In this document: positions 6,238-13,291 of the stretch, one piece after another
Layout: each line of letters starts with the position of its first letter
Numbering within the stretch: the first letter of the stretch is position 1
NCBI GenBank assembly: GCA_946410395.1
Contig: CAMKAE010000035.1
Span: forward strand, 1-13,291
Direction: 5' to 3'
DNA: 13,291 nt
Origin: an uncultured Clostridia bacterium
Lineage (GTDB): Bacteria > Bacillota > Clostridia > Christensenellales > Aristaeellaceae
Program-made: the position numbers and the translations under genes
Notes under the pieces: generated by a model
Databases searched by the model: none
The model's input: the letters and a program-made list of their open reading frames with translations, nothing else
What the model was told of the DNA's origin: nothing

Positions 6238-6267
6238 GGTCTGCACCTCTCTTGCTTCATATAAGAT

Positions 6268-6349
6268 ATCCCCGTTTCCGGTTCCGCAGGTTTTTCCCTT
6301 GCTGATCCTCAGACGCAGGGGATTTCCGTTTGTTCCCGGAGACGGGGAT
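6268..6349. repeat. Inverted repeat between ftsK and the VWA gene
   Basis: ATCCCCGTTTCCGG (6268-6281) and CCGGAGACGGGGAT (6336-6349) are 14-bp arms matching at 13 positions, separated by 54 nt. The odd pair would be a G-U wobble in plus-strand RNA and an A-C mismatch in minus-strand RNA. A second GGGGATT (6318-6324) offers an alternative partner for the left arm. It occupies most of the ftsK-VWA gap and may be an mRNA-processing or attenuation structure. It is not a clean terminator for ftsK because no T-run follows on the minus strand. Confidence 0.55.
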
Positions 6350-6367
6350 TATTTTTGTGAAACTTTT

Positions 6368-9271
6368 TCAGCGCAGCTCGCCGCCGGCCTTCATCTCCTC
6401 GAATTCCTCGCGGGAGATCAGGCACAGGCGGGGCTTGGAGCCGTCCTGGGCGGAGACGATGCCGCGCTTTTCCATCTCGTCCACGAGACGGCCCGCGCGG
6501 GAGTAGCCCACCCGCAGGCGCCGCTGCACCATGCTGGTGGAGACCTGGCCGTCCTGCACGGCCATCTCGATGGCCTGGGCGAGCAGATTCGTGTCGCCCC
6601 CGCCGCCCTCGTCGGCGGCGAAATCGTCGGTGGAGGGCAGGTCCGCAGGCTCGTCTCCGGCATGCTCGAGCCGGTCGATGAGCTCCGGATCGTAGTCTGC
6701 CGGGCAGGTGGAGCGAATGAAGTCCGTGACGCTGTTGACCTCGTCGTCGGATAGGAAGCAGCCCTGGATGCGGGTGGGGGTGAAGGAGCCCATGGGCTTG
6801 TAGAGCATGTCGCCCCAGCCCAGCAGCTGCTCGGCGCCGTTGCCGTCCAGGATCGTGCGGCTGTCCACGTAGGAGGTGACCTTGAAGGCGATCCGGCTGG
6901 GAATGTTGGCCTTGATCAGGCCGGTGATGACGTCCACGGAGGGGCGCTGGGTGGCCACGATCAGGTGGATGCCCGCCGCGCGCGCCAGCTGGGCCAGACG
7001 GCAGATGCGCTCCTCGACGTCGCGCTTGCAGACCATCATCAGGTCGGCCAGCTCGTCGATGATGATGACCAGCCGGGCCATCTTCTCCTCGCCTGCGGGC
7101 AGGTGGCTGTTGTAGCCGTCGATGTTGCGCACGCCCACGGTCTTGAACTTGTTGTAGCGCAGCATCATCTCGTCCACGGCCCACTCCAGGGCGGCCGAGG
7201 CCTTGTGGGGATCGCTGACCACCGGCAGCAGCAGGTGCGGAACCCCGTTGTAGCACTGAAGCTCCACCACCTTGGGGTCCACCAGGATCAGCCGGACCTC
7301 CGCCGGCGAGCAGCGGTAGAGCAGGGAGTTGATGATGGCGTTGATGCACACGGACTTGCCGGAGCCCGTGGCGCCGGCGATGAGCAGGTGGGGCATCTTC
7401 GAGAGGTTGCAGACGATGGGGGTGCCGGCGATGTCGCGCCCGAGGGCCACGGTCAGCGGGTCCTTGGCCTCCTGCATGGCCGGGGATTCCAGCAGCTCCC
7501 GCAGGGTGACGGTGGACACCGCCCGGTTGGGTACCTCGATGCCCACCAGGGATTTGCCGGGGATCGGGGCCTCGATGCGGACGCTCTTGGCCTCCATGTT
7601 CATGGCGATGTTGTCCCCGAGGCCGGTGACCTTGCTCACCTTGATGCCCGGGGCCAGCTCCAGCTCGAAGCGGGACACAGCGGGGCCGTGGGTGATATGG
7701 CGCACCGCGGCGTCCACCTTAAAGGAAGCAAGGGTCTCCTCCAGCTTGCGGGCGCGCATGGCGTCCTCCTCGGCGCTGATGCCCACGGGGGGCTTGGGTG
7801 GATTCAGCATGCCGATGTCGGGGTAGACGTACATGGACAGCTGGCGGGGCTTCTCCCCGGCCTTCTTCTTGCCGCCCAGGGTTTTCTCGCCCTCGCGGAC
7901 GGGCTTGATGTTCAGCTTTTCGCCGGTGGAGGCGCTCTGGTCGCGCAGCACGGGCATCCGGGAGGAATCCGGCTTGACCGGGGGCTCCTCCCACGGGGGC
8001 CGGTCGTCGTCGTCGGTCCAGGAGGGCTTGGGGGCAGCCGGCGCGGCGGGCTTCTCCGGGGCTGCGGCGTGGGTGGCGCTGCGGCGCCGGCGCGTTGGCG
8101 CGCCGGATTCGTTGTGAGCGGCGTCGCTGGGCGTGGGTTCAGGCTCCGGATCCGGGCGCGTGGGTGCTGCAGGGGCTGTGCGCGGAGACTCCTCCGGGGC
8201 AGCCGGCTCGGGCTCCGGCGCGAAGGTGAAGCGCACCGGCGCGGGGGTCACCGCGGGCTCCTCCGTCGGCGGCGCCGCGGGCCGGCGGTAGGGATTGTCC
8301 GCCGCGTCGGCCGGGGCCTCCTCCCGGACGGGCCGGCGGGAGGCGCGCAGGGAGACCGGGGCCTCCTCCTCCGGGAGCTCCTCCTCATAGCTGCCGCCGA
8401 AAATACGGCTGATGAAGGGCTTTTTGCGGGTCCGCGGCGTCTCCTCCTCCGCGGCGGGCGGCAGGTCGGCGGGCGGGGGCGTCCAGTGCGTCTCCTCCGG
8501 CACGGGCTGGAAGCCGGTGCGCTGCGGCTGGGGCTGCCGGGCGGCCTCCCAGCGGGGATCCGGCGCGGCGACCGCCTCCGCGGCGGGCTGCTGCCGGTTC
8601 ATCCACACAGCCTGCTGCCGCTGCTGCTCCTTGGCGTCCTGCTTCGCGTTGCGGGCCTCAATGTGCCGCTTCAGCCAGGCCATGAAGGCCTTGGGCCTGA
8701 AACGAAACAGCGCCAGCACCGCGCCGATGATCAGGAAGGCATCCAGGATGGCGGCCATCACGGGCCCGAGCAGCTTCCAGAGCGGGAAGGCCATCAGGTA
8801 GCCGATGACGCCGCCGCTGTAGGGAACGCCGTTGATCAGCGCAAAATCCGAAGCCCGGGACAGCAGGTTCGGCAGCGTGGTTCCGGCGTCCATGCTCTGC
8901 GCGATGTTCCAGACCTGATTCATCAGGTAGTCCCGGCTGCCGGAGACGACGGCGATCAGCTCGATGAAGGCGCAGATCAGCAGGCAGACCAGGGTGAACA
9001 GCAGCAACGGCCGGGGGCTGACCCGGCGGCGGGTGCCGATCCAGAGCAGGACGCCGCCCCACATGAAAGGCACCGCCAGCACCGGCGCGGTGACACCGGC
9101 CAGATGATAGACGGTTTCCCGGATGGCATCGAAGACCCCGCCCCGGACGGCGCCCAGCACGGTGATCAGGATCACCGCGCCCAGCGCGATCAGCAGGGTG
9201 CCGATGATCAGCCCGGCGGCAATGCTGCCCTCCGAGTAGGTCTTCGGCTGGTTCCGGTTTTTCTTCGGCAT
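6368..9271 (-). CDS. ftsK: DNA translocase FtsK/SpoIIIE
   Basis: A 967-aa septal DNA pump. Its N-terminus has four or five membrane helices (about 18-40, 58-80, 88-110, 150-190). A long Pro/Ala/Glu/Arg-rich linker of about 280 residues follows (about 205-485), then the alpha and beta motor domains and a C-terminal winged-helix gamma domain (about 895-960, QVSTSMVQRRLRVGYSRAGRLVDEM). Walker A is GATGSGKS (633-640, K639) and Walker B is LVIIIDELAD (D739); DPKVVEL and ATQRPSVDVITG are also conserved. The hexamer uses ATP to move chromosome ends through the division or sporulation septum, guided by oriented DNA motifs read by the gamma domain. The ATG at 9271 has GGAGG 5 nt upstream. The gene starts 23 bp after the DUF3298-like gene, so they form an operon. 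Division (FtsK) or sporulation (SpoIIIE) use cannot be separated from sequence alone. Confidence 0.97.
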   Translation of the reverse strand: MPKKNRNQPKTYSEGSIAAGLIIGTLLIALGAVILITVLGAVRGGVFDAIRETVYHLAGVTAPVLAVPFMWGGVLLWIGTRRRVSPRPLLLFTLVCLLICAFIELIAVVSGSRDYLMNQVWNIAQSMDAGTTLPNLLSRASDFALINGVPYSGGVIGYLMAFPLWKLLGPVMAAILDAFLIIGAVLALFRFRPKAFMAWLKRHIEARNAKQDAKEQQRQQAVWMNRQQPAAEAVAAPDPRWEAARQPQPQRTGFQPVPEETHWTPPPADLPPAAEEETPRTRKKPFISRIFGGSYEEELPEEEAPVSLRASRRPVREEAPADAADNPYRRPAAPPTEEPAVTPAPVRFTFAPEPEPAAPEESPRTAPAAPTRPDPEPEPTPSDAAHNESGAPTRRRRSATHAAAPEKPAAPAAPKPSWTDDDDRPPWEEPPVKPDSSRMPVLRDQSASTGEKLNIKPVREGEKTLGGKKKAGEKPRQLSMYVYPDIGMLNPPKPPVGISAEEDAMRARKLEETLASFKVDAAVRHITHGPAVSRFELELAPGIKVSKVTGLGDNIAMNMEAKSVRIEAPIPGKSLVGIEVPNRAVSTVTLRELLESPAMQEAKDPLTVALGRDIAGTPIVCNLSKMPHLLIAGATGSGKSVCINAIINSLLYRCSPAEVRLILVDPKVVELQCYNGVPHLLLPVVSDPHKASAALEWAVDEMMLRYNKFKTVGVRNIDGYNSHLPAGEEKMARLVIIIDELADLMMVCKRDVEERICRLAQLARAAGIHLIVATQRPSVDVITGLIKANIPSRIAFKVTSYVDSRTILDGNGAEQLLGWGDMLYKPMGSFTPTRIQGCFLSDDEVNSVTDFIRSTCPADYDPELIDRLEHAGDEPADLPSTDDFAADEGGGGDTNLLAQAIEMAVQDGQVSTSMVQRRLRVGYSRAGRLVDEMEKRGIVSAQDGSKPRLCLISREEFEEMKAGGELR

Positions 9272-9294
9272 GGAATCCTCCGTTCGTGATGGGA

Positions 9295-10467
9295 TCAGGG
9301 GAGCAGGAAGATGCTCCGCAGAACGTCCTCCTCATCCGCATGCAGCTGCAGGATGTGCTCCCCGCAGTGATAGTAGTCGCTGGTGCCGGGGACAAGGCGC
9401 ATGGCCTCGGCGGCGGCGCTGTCCAGTTCCACCGAGGCGTAGGGCTCGCCCAGCAGGGTCCGCCATTCCTCGCGGACGGTGGCGCCGGTGATCAGACCCA
9501 GGAGGCCGAAGCGGTCCGTCCGCAGGCCGAGGACGGTGCTGCCGTCGAACTGCTTCCCGGACAGGGCGTCCGTCATGAGGAAAACGTCCCGGAAGCGGCT
9601 GTCCTCCAGCTGGACGTAGCGGCCACCGTCATAGAAATCCGGGTCGGCCAGCAGGTGATAGCGGTCCACGAGCGCCCGGACGTCATCGCCCAGGGCGGCG
9701 GGGATCCCCGGCAGGCTGCCCCCGGCGAGGGCTTCCGTCAGGGCGGACGCGTCGGGGGTCAGCATGTCCTTCACGCCGAAGCGGGCCAGGATGCCGTCCT
9801 CGCGCAGGTCCAGCCAGGGCGCCAGGGGCGCCCAGTCGAGGGTGACGGCGCCCGCCCGGTCGCTGAGGGTAGACAGGGCATTGGTCTTGTAGTACAGGGT
9901 CAGCCCTTCGGGGGTGATGGCGAAGACCTCCGGCAGGGGCGTCAGCTCGCTGTTCATCAGGTGGTCGCTGAGCCCCCACGCGATGTCGTCCTCCAGCCAG
10001 GTCTCGATATACGGCAGGGCTTCGTCCGGGTCGGTGAACAGGTCCCGGAGGGCGATGGCCTCGCCGGTGGCGGTGTCCGCGTTCACCGCGGCCCACACGC
10101 TGCGGAAGCGGTCGTCTGTCAGCGGACCTTCGCGGTAAATCACCGCGGAGAGCACGCCGCCGCGCACATCCCCCTCCCAGGAGACGGTCAGCGGAGGCTC
10201 GGCGCTCATCACCAGGGCCATGCGGGCGGTGAGGGTGTCCGCGTCGGCGGCGGCGCGCAGCTGCGCGTTCAGGGCGTCCTGAATCTCCGCGTCGGGGAGG
10301 CCCCGCAGCTCCGGCCAGTGGACGGAGGCGGTCCCCAGGTCCAGGCCGCAGTCGGCCAGGGCGGGCTCCGCGGGCGCTTCGGCTTCCCCGGCCTCCGCGC
10401 ACGCGGCGACAGACAGATTCGCGATCAGGATGAAAGCGAGGAGCAGCGTCATCAAACGGTGTTTCAT
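9295..10467 (-). CDS. Exported DUF3298-like protein (possible lipoprotein)
   Basis: A 390-aa exported protein. Residues 1-25 form a signal peptide. VAAC at 20-23 fits a lipobox, so C23 may be lipidated, although signal peptidase I cleavage after ACA is an alternative. Residues about 100-220 resemble the DUF3298/RsiV-type fold: a 'VNADTATGEAIALRDLFTDPDEALPYI' segment, then VFAITPEGLTLYYKTNALS and a final strand-helix DWAPLAPWL. RsiV-like proteins with this domain bind lysozyme as anti-sigma factors, but this protein has no cytoplasmic anti-sigma part, so that role is not implied. The C-terminal 160 residues are not recognised. The ATG has GGAGG 6 nt upstream (10474-10478) and a good promoter (10494-10522). 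It is the first gene of the ftsK operon. Confidence 0.7.
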   Translation of the reverse strand: MKHRLMTLLLAFILIANLSVAACAEAGEAEAPAEPALADCGLDLGTASVHWPELRGLPDAEIQDALNAQLRAAADADTLTARMALVMSAEPPLTVSWEGDVRGGVLSAVIYREGPLTDDRFRSVWAAVNADTATGEAIALRDLFTDPDEALPYIETWLEDDIAWGLSDHLMNSELTPLPEVFAITPEGLTLYYKTNALSTLSDRAGAVTLDWAPLAPWLDLREDGILARFGVKDMLTPDASALTEALAGGSLPGIPAALGDDVRALVDRYHLLADPDFYDGGRYVQLEDSRFRDVFLMTDALSGKQFDGSTVLGLRTDRFGLLGLITGATVREEWRTLLGEPYASVELDSAAAEAMRLVPGTSDYYHCGEHILQLHADEEDVLRSIFLLP

Positions 10468-10493
10468 GGGGTACCTCCTTCGTTTCGGTGCAT

Positions 10494-10522
10494 ATTCTAC
10501 AACAATTAACGCAAAACGGCAA
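10494..10522 (-). promoter_or_regulatory. Promoter of the DUF3298-ftsK-VWA unit
   Basis: On the minus strand TTGCCG (-35, 10517-10522), a 17-nt spacer and TAGAAT (-10, 10494-10499) lie 27 nt or more before the ATG at 10467. This is the only strong promoter I see for the three-gene unit. Confidence 0.75.
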
Positions 10523-10565
10523 GGTTTTCATCCGGCGCGCGGTTTGTAAAAGTGGCGGGAGCATC

Positions 10566-10594
10566 TTGCGGAAAAGTGGGGTTGGACGTATACT
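10566..10594 (+). promoter_or_regulatory. Promoter of the Ig-like repeat protein gene
   Basis: TTGCGG (-35, 10566-10571), a 17-nt spacer and TATACT (-10, 10589-10594) predict a transcript starting near 10601 and a leader of about 118 nt before the ATG at 10719. It is divergent from the ftsK-unit promoter, with 43 bp between the two -35 boxes. Confidence 0.7.
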
Positions 10595-10642
10595 GAACAT
10601 GGTGGAGGGGCGGCGTTTGCCCGCGACACCGAAATAACCATA

Positions 10643-10661
10643 AATAGTATGTAATACTATT
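10643..10661. promoter_or_regulatory. AT-rich palindrome in the leader of the Ig-like protein gene
   Basis: AATAGTAT-GTA-ATACTATT is a perfect 8-bp inverted repeat around 3 nt, about 42 nt downstream of the predicted transcription start. It stands out as AT-rich in GC-rich surroundings. It could be an operator acting as a roadblock, or an RNA hairpin in the leader. No known box is recognised. Confidence 0.5.
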
Positions 10662-10718
10662 AACACCATGAATGGGAAAACGCTGAATTCTCACAGGAAT
10701 CGAGGAGGGATTGAGTGT

Positions 10719-13291
10719 ATGAAGCGCTTCCTTTTGATGATGCTGACGCTGGCGCTGGCCCTGCTGACGGGGACGGCGGCGCTGGCCGACGCAGACTTTA
10801 CCTTTGCGGAGCATAAGCTTCAGATGATGGAAGGCGACGAACTGACCCTGACCCTGGAGCGCTCCGGCGCCGCGGCCTCGGCGCAGGTCACCTGGACGAG
10901 CTCCAACCCGAAGGTGGCCACCGTGGATGCGAACGGCACGATCCGGGCTCTGACCCGGGGCGAGACCACCATCCGGGCTACCTGCAAGGTCAATGGCCTC
11001 AACAAGGTCACCAGCGCCAACCTGGCCGTGATGCGCGCGGTGACAGGCCTGCAGGTCAAGGAGGAAAACCTGACGGTGCTGCCGCCGGACGATCCGTCCC
11101 TGGCGGGTCTGCTGACCCTGGCCTTTGACGAGGAGCACGCGGACGACGCCCTGCTGCCCGTGCTGGTGCTCTCCGCCGGCTCGGAATACACCATCAGCGC
11201 CACCCTGACCCCCAGTGACGCCAGCAGCAAGACCTTTACCGTGACGGCGGACGTGCCGGACCTGCTGCGGATCCGCGGCCGGAACGTGGTTCCCGAGGGC
11301 CCGGGCGAGTGCATCCTCACGGTGGCCTCGGAGATCTGCCCCGAGGTGCAGCAGCGCTACCACGTGCTGTGCGTGCAGCCGGTGAAGTCCCTGACGGCGA
11401 CGGTGCTCCCGGCGTCCATCGGCGTGGGCGGCGCGGCCCAGGCGTCGGTGACGGTGAACCCCGCCAACGCGACCATCACCTCCGTCACCTGGAGCACCTC
11501 GACCCCCTTGGTGATTGCCGTGGACGCCAACGGCGTGGTGACGGGTCTGAGCAAGGGCACCGGCCGGATCAAGGCCACCGCCAATGACGGCTCCAGGCGC
11601 TCCAGCGAGATCACCGTCCGGGTAGAGCAGCAGCCCACGGCCATCACCGTCAACGCGGTTCGCGGCACCTCCGTGGCAGCGGGAGAAAGCATTTCGCTGA
11701 CGGCCACGGTACTGCCTGAAAACGCGAACAACAAGAACGTGGTCTGGACCTCCTCCGATCCCGCCGTGGCTGCGGTGAACAACAACGGCAGAGTCACCGG
11801 TGTGAAGCGCGGCAGCGCGGTCATCACCTGTGCCAGCGCTTCGGACAGCAGCGTCTGCGGCAGCATCACGGTCTCCGTGATCCAGAAGGTGACCGGTATT
11901 ACCCCGGACAGCAAGACCGCCATGACCTATGCGGGTGAGACGGTCCGCCTGGGCTGGACCGTGTCTCCCGCGGACGCGGACGTGCAGGAGGTCACCTTCA
12001 CCAGCGATTCCCCGCGCATCGCCACGGTGGACGCCGACGGCACCGTGCACGGCCTGACCCGCGGCACGGCGGAGATCACCATCCGCGCGACGGACGGCTC
12101 GAACAAGTCCACCCGGGTCACGGTGACCGTGGGCCAGCACGTGGAGGGCATCACCCTCAAGCCCACCTCCGTGAAGGTGGACACCGGGCGCTCCACCACG
12201 GTCACGGGCAGTGTTGTGCCCGCCAACGCCACCGACAAGAAAATCACCTGGACCAGCCTGGACCCGGCCATCGCTACCGTGAACGAGAGCGGCCGCGTTA
12301 CCGGCCAGAAGGCCGGCAGCACCGTGATCATCGCGGCCAGCCATGAGAACGGCGCGATCCAGGCGTCCTGCCCGGTCACCGTCGTGCAGAAGGTCACCGG
12401 CATCACCGCCTCCCCGGACACCCTGATCCTGCGGGTCGGGGACACCTTCCCCGTGAGCTGGACCGTGGCTCCTGCGGACGCCACGGACAAGTCCGTCACC
12501 CTCACCAGCAGCAAGCGGGACGTGGCGACGGTGAGCCCGGACGGCGTCGTGACCGCGGTCAAGCGCGGCGAGTGCAACATCATCGTCAAGGCCGCCGACG
12601 GCTCCGACAAGACCGCCCGGATCAAGTGTGAGGTGATCCAGCCGGTGCTGGGCGTGCACATGAAAGAGGAAATGGTGGCCGTGGAGTACGGCTACAGCCA
12701 GCGCATCCAGGCCGTGATGGAGCCCGCCGACGCCAACAACACCAACATGACCTGGTTCAGCGACAATCCGTCGGTGGTCACGGTCAGCGGCACCACCAAC
12801 CGGCCCACGATCCACGGCAAGGGCTACGGCATCGCGACGCTCACCGGCATCACCGAGGACGGCGGCTATACCACCACCTGCACCGTGAAGGTCGACTCCT
12901 TCCTGAACGCCCTGGAGATCCAGACGGTGTACCTGGAGGACAACAAGATCAAGCTCACCGTGGCCAACTGGACGAGCATGGACTTCGCCCGCTTCGACAT
13001 CCATGTGGAGTGCCTGGACCTCTATGACAACCCGCTGCCCGTGAACAAGAACGGCAAGAACACGTTCAACGGCTATTACGCGGAGCCGCTGAGGGCCTTC
13101 AGCACCACTACCCACGGCCGCTTCACTTTCTCCAATTACGCCCAGCCCAGCCAGGAGATCGGCGTGGTGACGCTGACCATCACCGGCCTCACCACCCAGG
13201 ACGGCTTTGTCTACACCTATCCTGGCGACAAGCAGCCGACCTTCACCTACATCAATCCCAACCATGTGGGCCCCGTCGCTCCGGAAGAGCC
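10719..13291 (+). CDS. Secreted bacterial Ig-like (BIG2) repeat protein, 3' end outside window
   Basis: At least 857 codons, open at the window edge. The signal peptide (1-23, cleavage after AALA) follows GAGGAGGG placed 9 nt before the ATG. The rest is a chain of about eight Ig-like domains of the BIG2/invasin type. Each has the core 'V-W-S--P-VA-V---G-V-G---G---I' (for example WTSSNPKVATVDANG near 57-71). Domain starts fall at residues about 25, 108, 222, 307, 391, 475, 559 and 643; from 307 on the period is exactly 84 residues. The second domain is about 30 residues longer. After about residue 730 comes a non-repetitive region with NWTSMDFARFDIHVE. BIG2 arrays act as stiff surface stalks in adhesins and S-layer or enzyme scaffolds. 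The effector end and cell anchor are probably beyond the window, so the precise role is unknown. Its GC-rich codon use produces a long open frame on the opposite strand, which is not a gene. Confidence 0.9.
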   Translation, partial: MKRFLLMMLTLALALLTGTAALADADFTFAEHKLQMMEGDELTLTLERSGAAASAQVTWTSSNPKVATVDANGTIRALTRGETTIRATCKVNGLNKVTSANLAVMRAVTGLQVKEENLTVLPPDDPSLAGLLTLAFDEEHADDALLPVLVLSAGSEYTISATLTPSDASSKTFTVTADVPDLLRIRGRNVVPEGPGECILTVASEICPEVQQRYHVLCVQPVKSLTATVLPASIGVGGAAQASVTVNPANATITSVTWSTSTPLVIAVDANGVVTGLSKGTGRIKATANDGSRRSSEITVRVEQQPTAITVNAVRGTSVAAGESISLTATVLPENANNKNVVWTSSDPAVAAVNNNGRVTGVKRGSAVITCASASDSSVCGSITVSVIQKVTGITPDSKTAMTYAGETVRLGWTVSPADADVQEVTFTSDSPRIATVDADGTVHGLTRGTAEITIRATDGSNKSTRVTVTVGQHVEGITLKPTSVKVDTGRSTTVTGSVVPANATDKKITWTSLDPAIATVNESGRVTGQKAGSTVIIAASHENGAIQASCPVTVVQKVTGITASPDTLILRVGDTFPVSWTVAPADATDKSVTLTSSKRDVATVSPDGVVTAVKRGECNIIVKAADGSDKTARIKCEVIQPVLGVHMKEEMVAVEYGYSQRIQAVMEPADANNTNMTWFSDNPSVVTVSGTTNRPTIHGKGYGIATLTGITEDGGYTTTCTVKVDSFLNALEIQTVYLEDNKIKLTVANWTSMDFARFDIHVECLDLYDNPLPVNKNGKNTFNGYYAEPLRAFSTTTHGRFTFSNYAQPSQEIGVVTLTITGLTTQDGFVYTYPGDKQPTFTYINPNHVGPVAPEE
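11637..12644 (+). repeat. Two copies of a 504-bp (two-domain) super-repeat in the Ig-like protein
   Basis: Units 11637-12140 and 12141-12644 each encode two 84-residue Ig-like domains. The first domain of each unit ends in V-QKVTGIT preceded by a cysteine-bearing strand. The second carries W-TV-PADA. Matching features recur 168 residues apart rather than 84 (VTGIT at residues 391 and 559). This suggests duplication of a domain pair. Nucleotide identity has diverged, so it is not a recent copy. Confidence 0.6.

Noticed and set aside
4510..6264. 584-codon plus-strand open frame opposite the VWA gene
   Set aside because: Gly/His/Val/Gln-rich antisense shadow; the minus-strand protein has all the conserved motifs.
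6965..9289. 774-codon plus-strand open frame opposite ftsK
   Set aside because: Low-complexity Gly/Arg/Gln/His shadow of a clear FtsK gene, with no ribosome site or recognisable fold.
10595..10718. Possible riboswitch in the leader of the Ig-like protein gene
   Set aside because: I found no conserved core of c-di-GMP or other riboswitches that I know; only the AT-rich palindrome and a weak hairpin are visible.
10506..13265. 919-codon open frame on the minus strand opposite the Ig-like protein gene
   Set aside because: It is a shadow: composition is His/Gly/Arg/Val-rich with no domain, and it covers divergent promoters. The plus strand has a signal peptide, ribosome site and repeated Ig-like domains. 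High GC at third positions keeps the antisense frame open.

Overview
The window is high-GC DNA (roughly 60-65 % by eye) with strong Shine-Dalgarno sites (GGAGG or AAGGAGG) 5-9 nt before nearly every start and clear sigma-A type promoters. It encodes a Gram-positive style FtsK/SpoIIIE, secreted proteins, an AraC regulator and a flavodiiron protein. This suggests an anaerobic, high-GC member of the Firmicutes, most likely an uncultured gut Clostridia lineage (Oscillospirales/Christensenellales type). The taxonomy is an inference. I see no rRNA, tRNA, CRISPR array, transposase or phage genes.

Layout. (1) 1-2880, minus strand: a class-I glutamine amidotransferase of the gamma-Glu-GABA hydrolase type, then an FprA-type flavodiiron protein, then a Bax-inhibitor-1 family membrane protein. 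The flavodiiron gene seems to have its own promoter inside the end of the gene before it. A compact palindromic repeat element of about 110 bp lies between the flavodiiron and BI-1 genes. (2) 2890-3340: a small orphan gene (84 aa, minus) with its own promoter, leader hairpin and strong terminator. It is divergent from an AraC-family regulator on the plus strand (3340-4314). The two divergent promoters share a TGGTATG/TGTGTC motif. (3) 4336-10522, minus strand: a likely three-gene unit of a secreted DUF3298-like protein, then FtsK/SpoIIIE, then a secreted peptidoglycan-binding plus VWA (YfbK-like) protein. It ends at an intrinsic terminator. (4) 10566-13291, plus strand: the start of a large secreted bacterial Ig-like (BIG2) repeat protein that runs off the window. 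It is divergent from group 3.

How the parts may work together. Group 1 combines glutamine-amide hydrolysis, O2/NO detoxification and a membrane Ca2+/stress protein, but only adjacency links them. Group 3 is cell-envelope and chromosome-segregation biology: the DNA translocase is flanked by two exported proteins. The BIG2 protein is a likely surface adhesin or scaffold.

Most of the window is conventional. I do not see a convincing new defence or mobile system. The most checkable novelties are the 84-aa gene with its AraC neighbour, the palindromic repeat element, the operator-like palindromes in three promoter or leader regions, and the exact 84-residue periodicity (with a possible 168-residue super-repeat) in the Ig-like protein.
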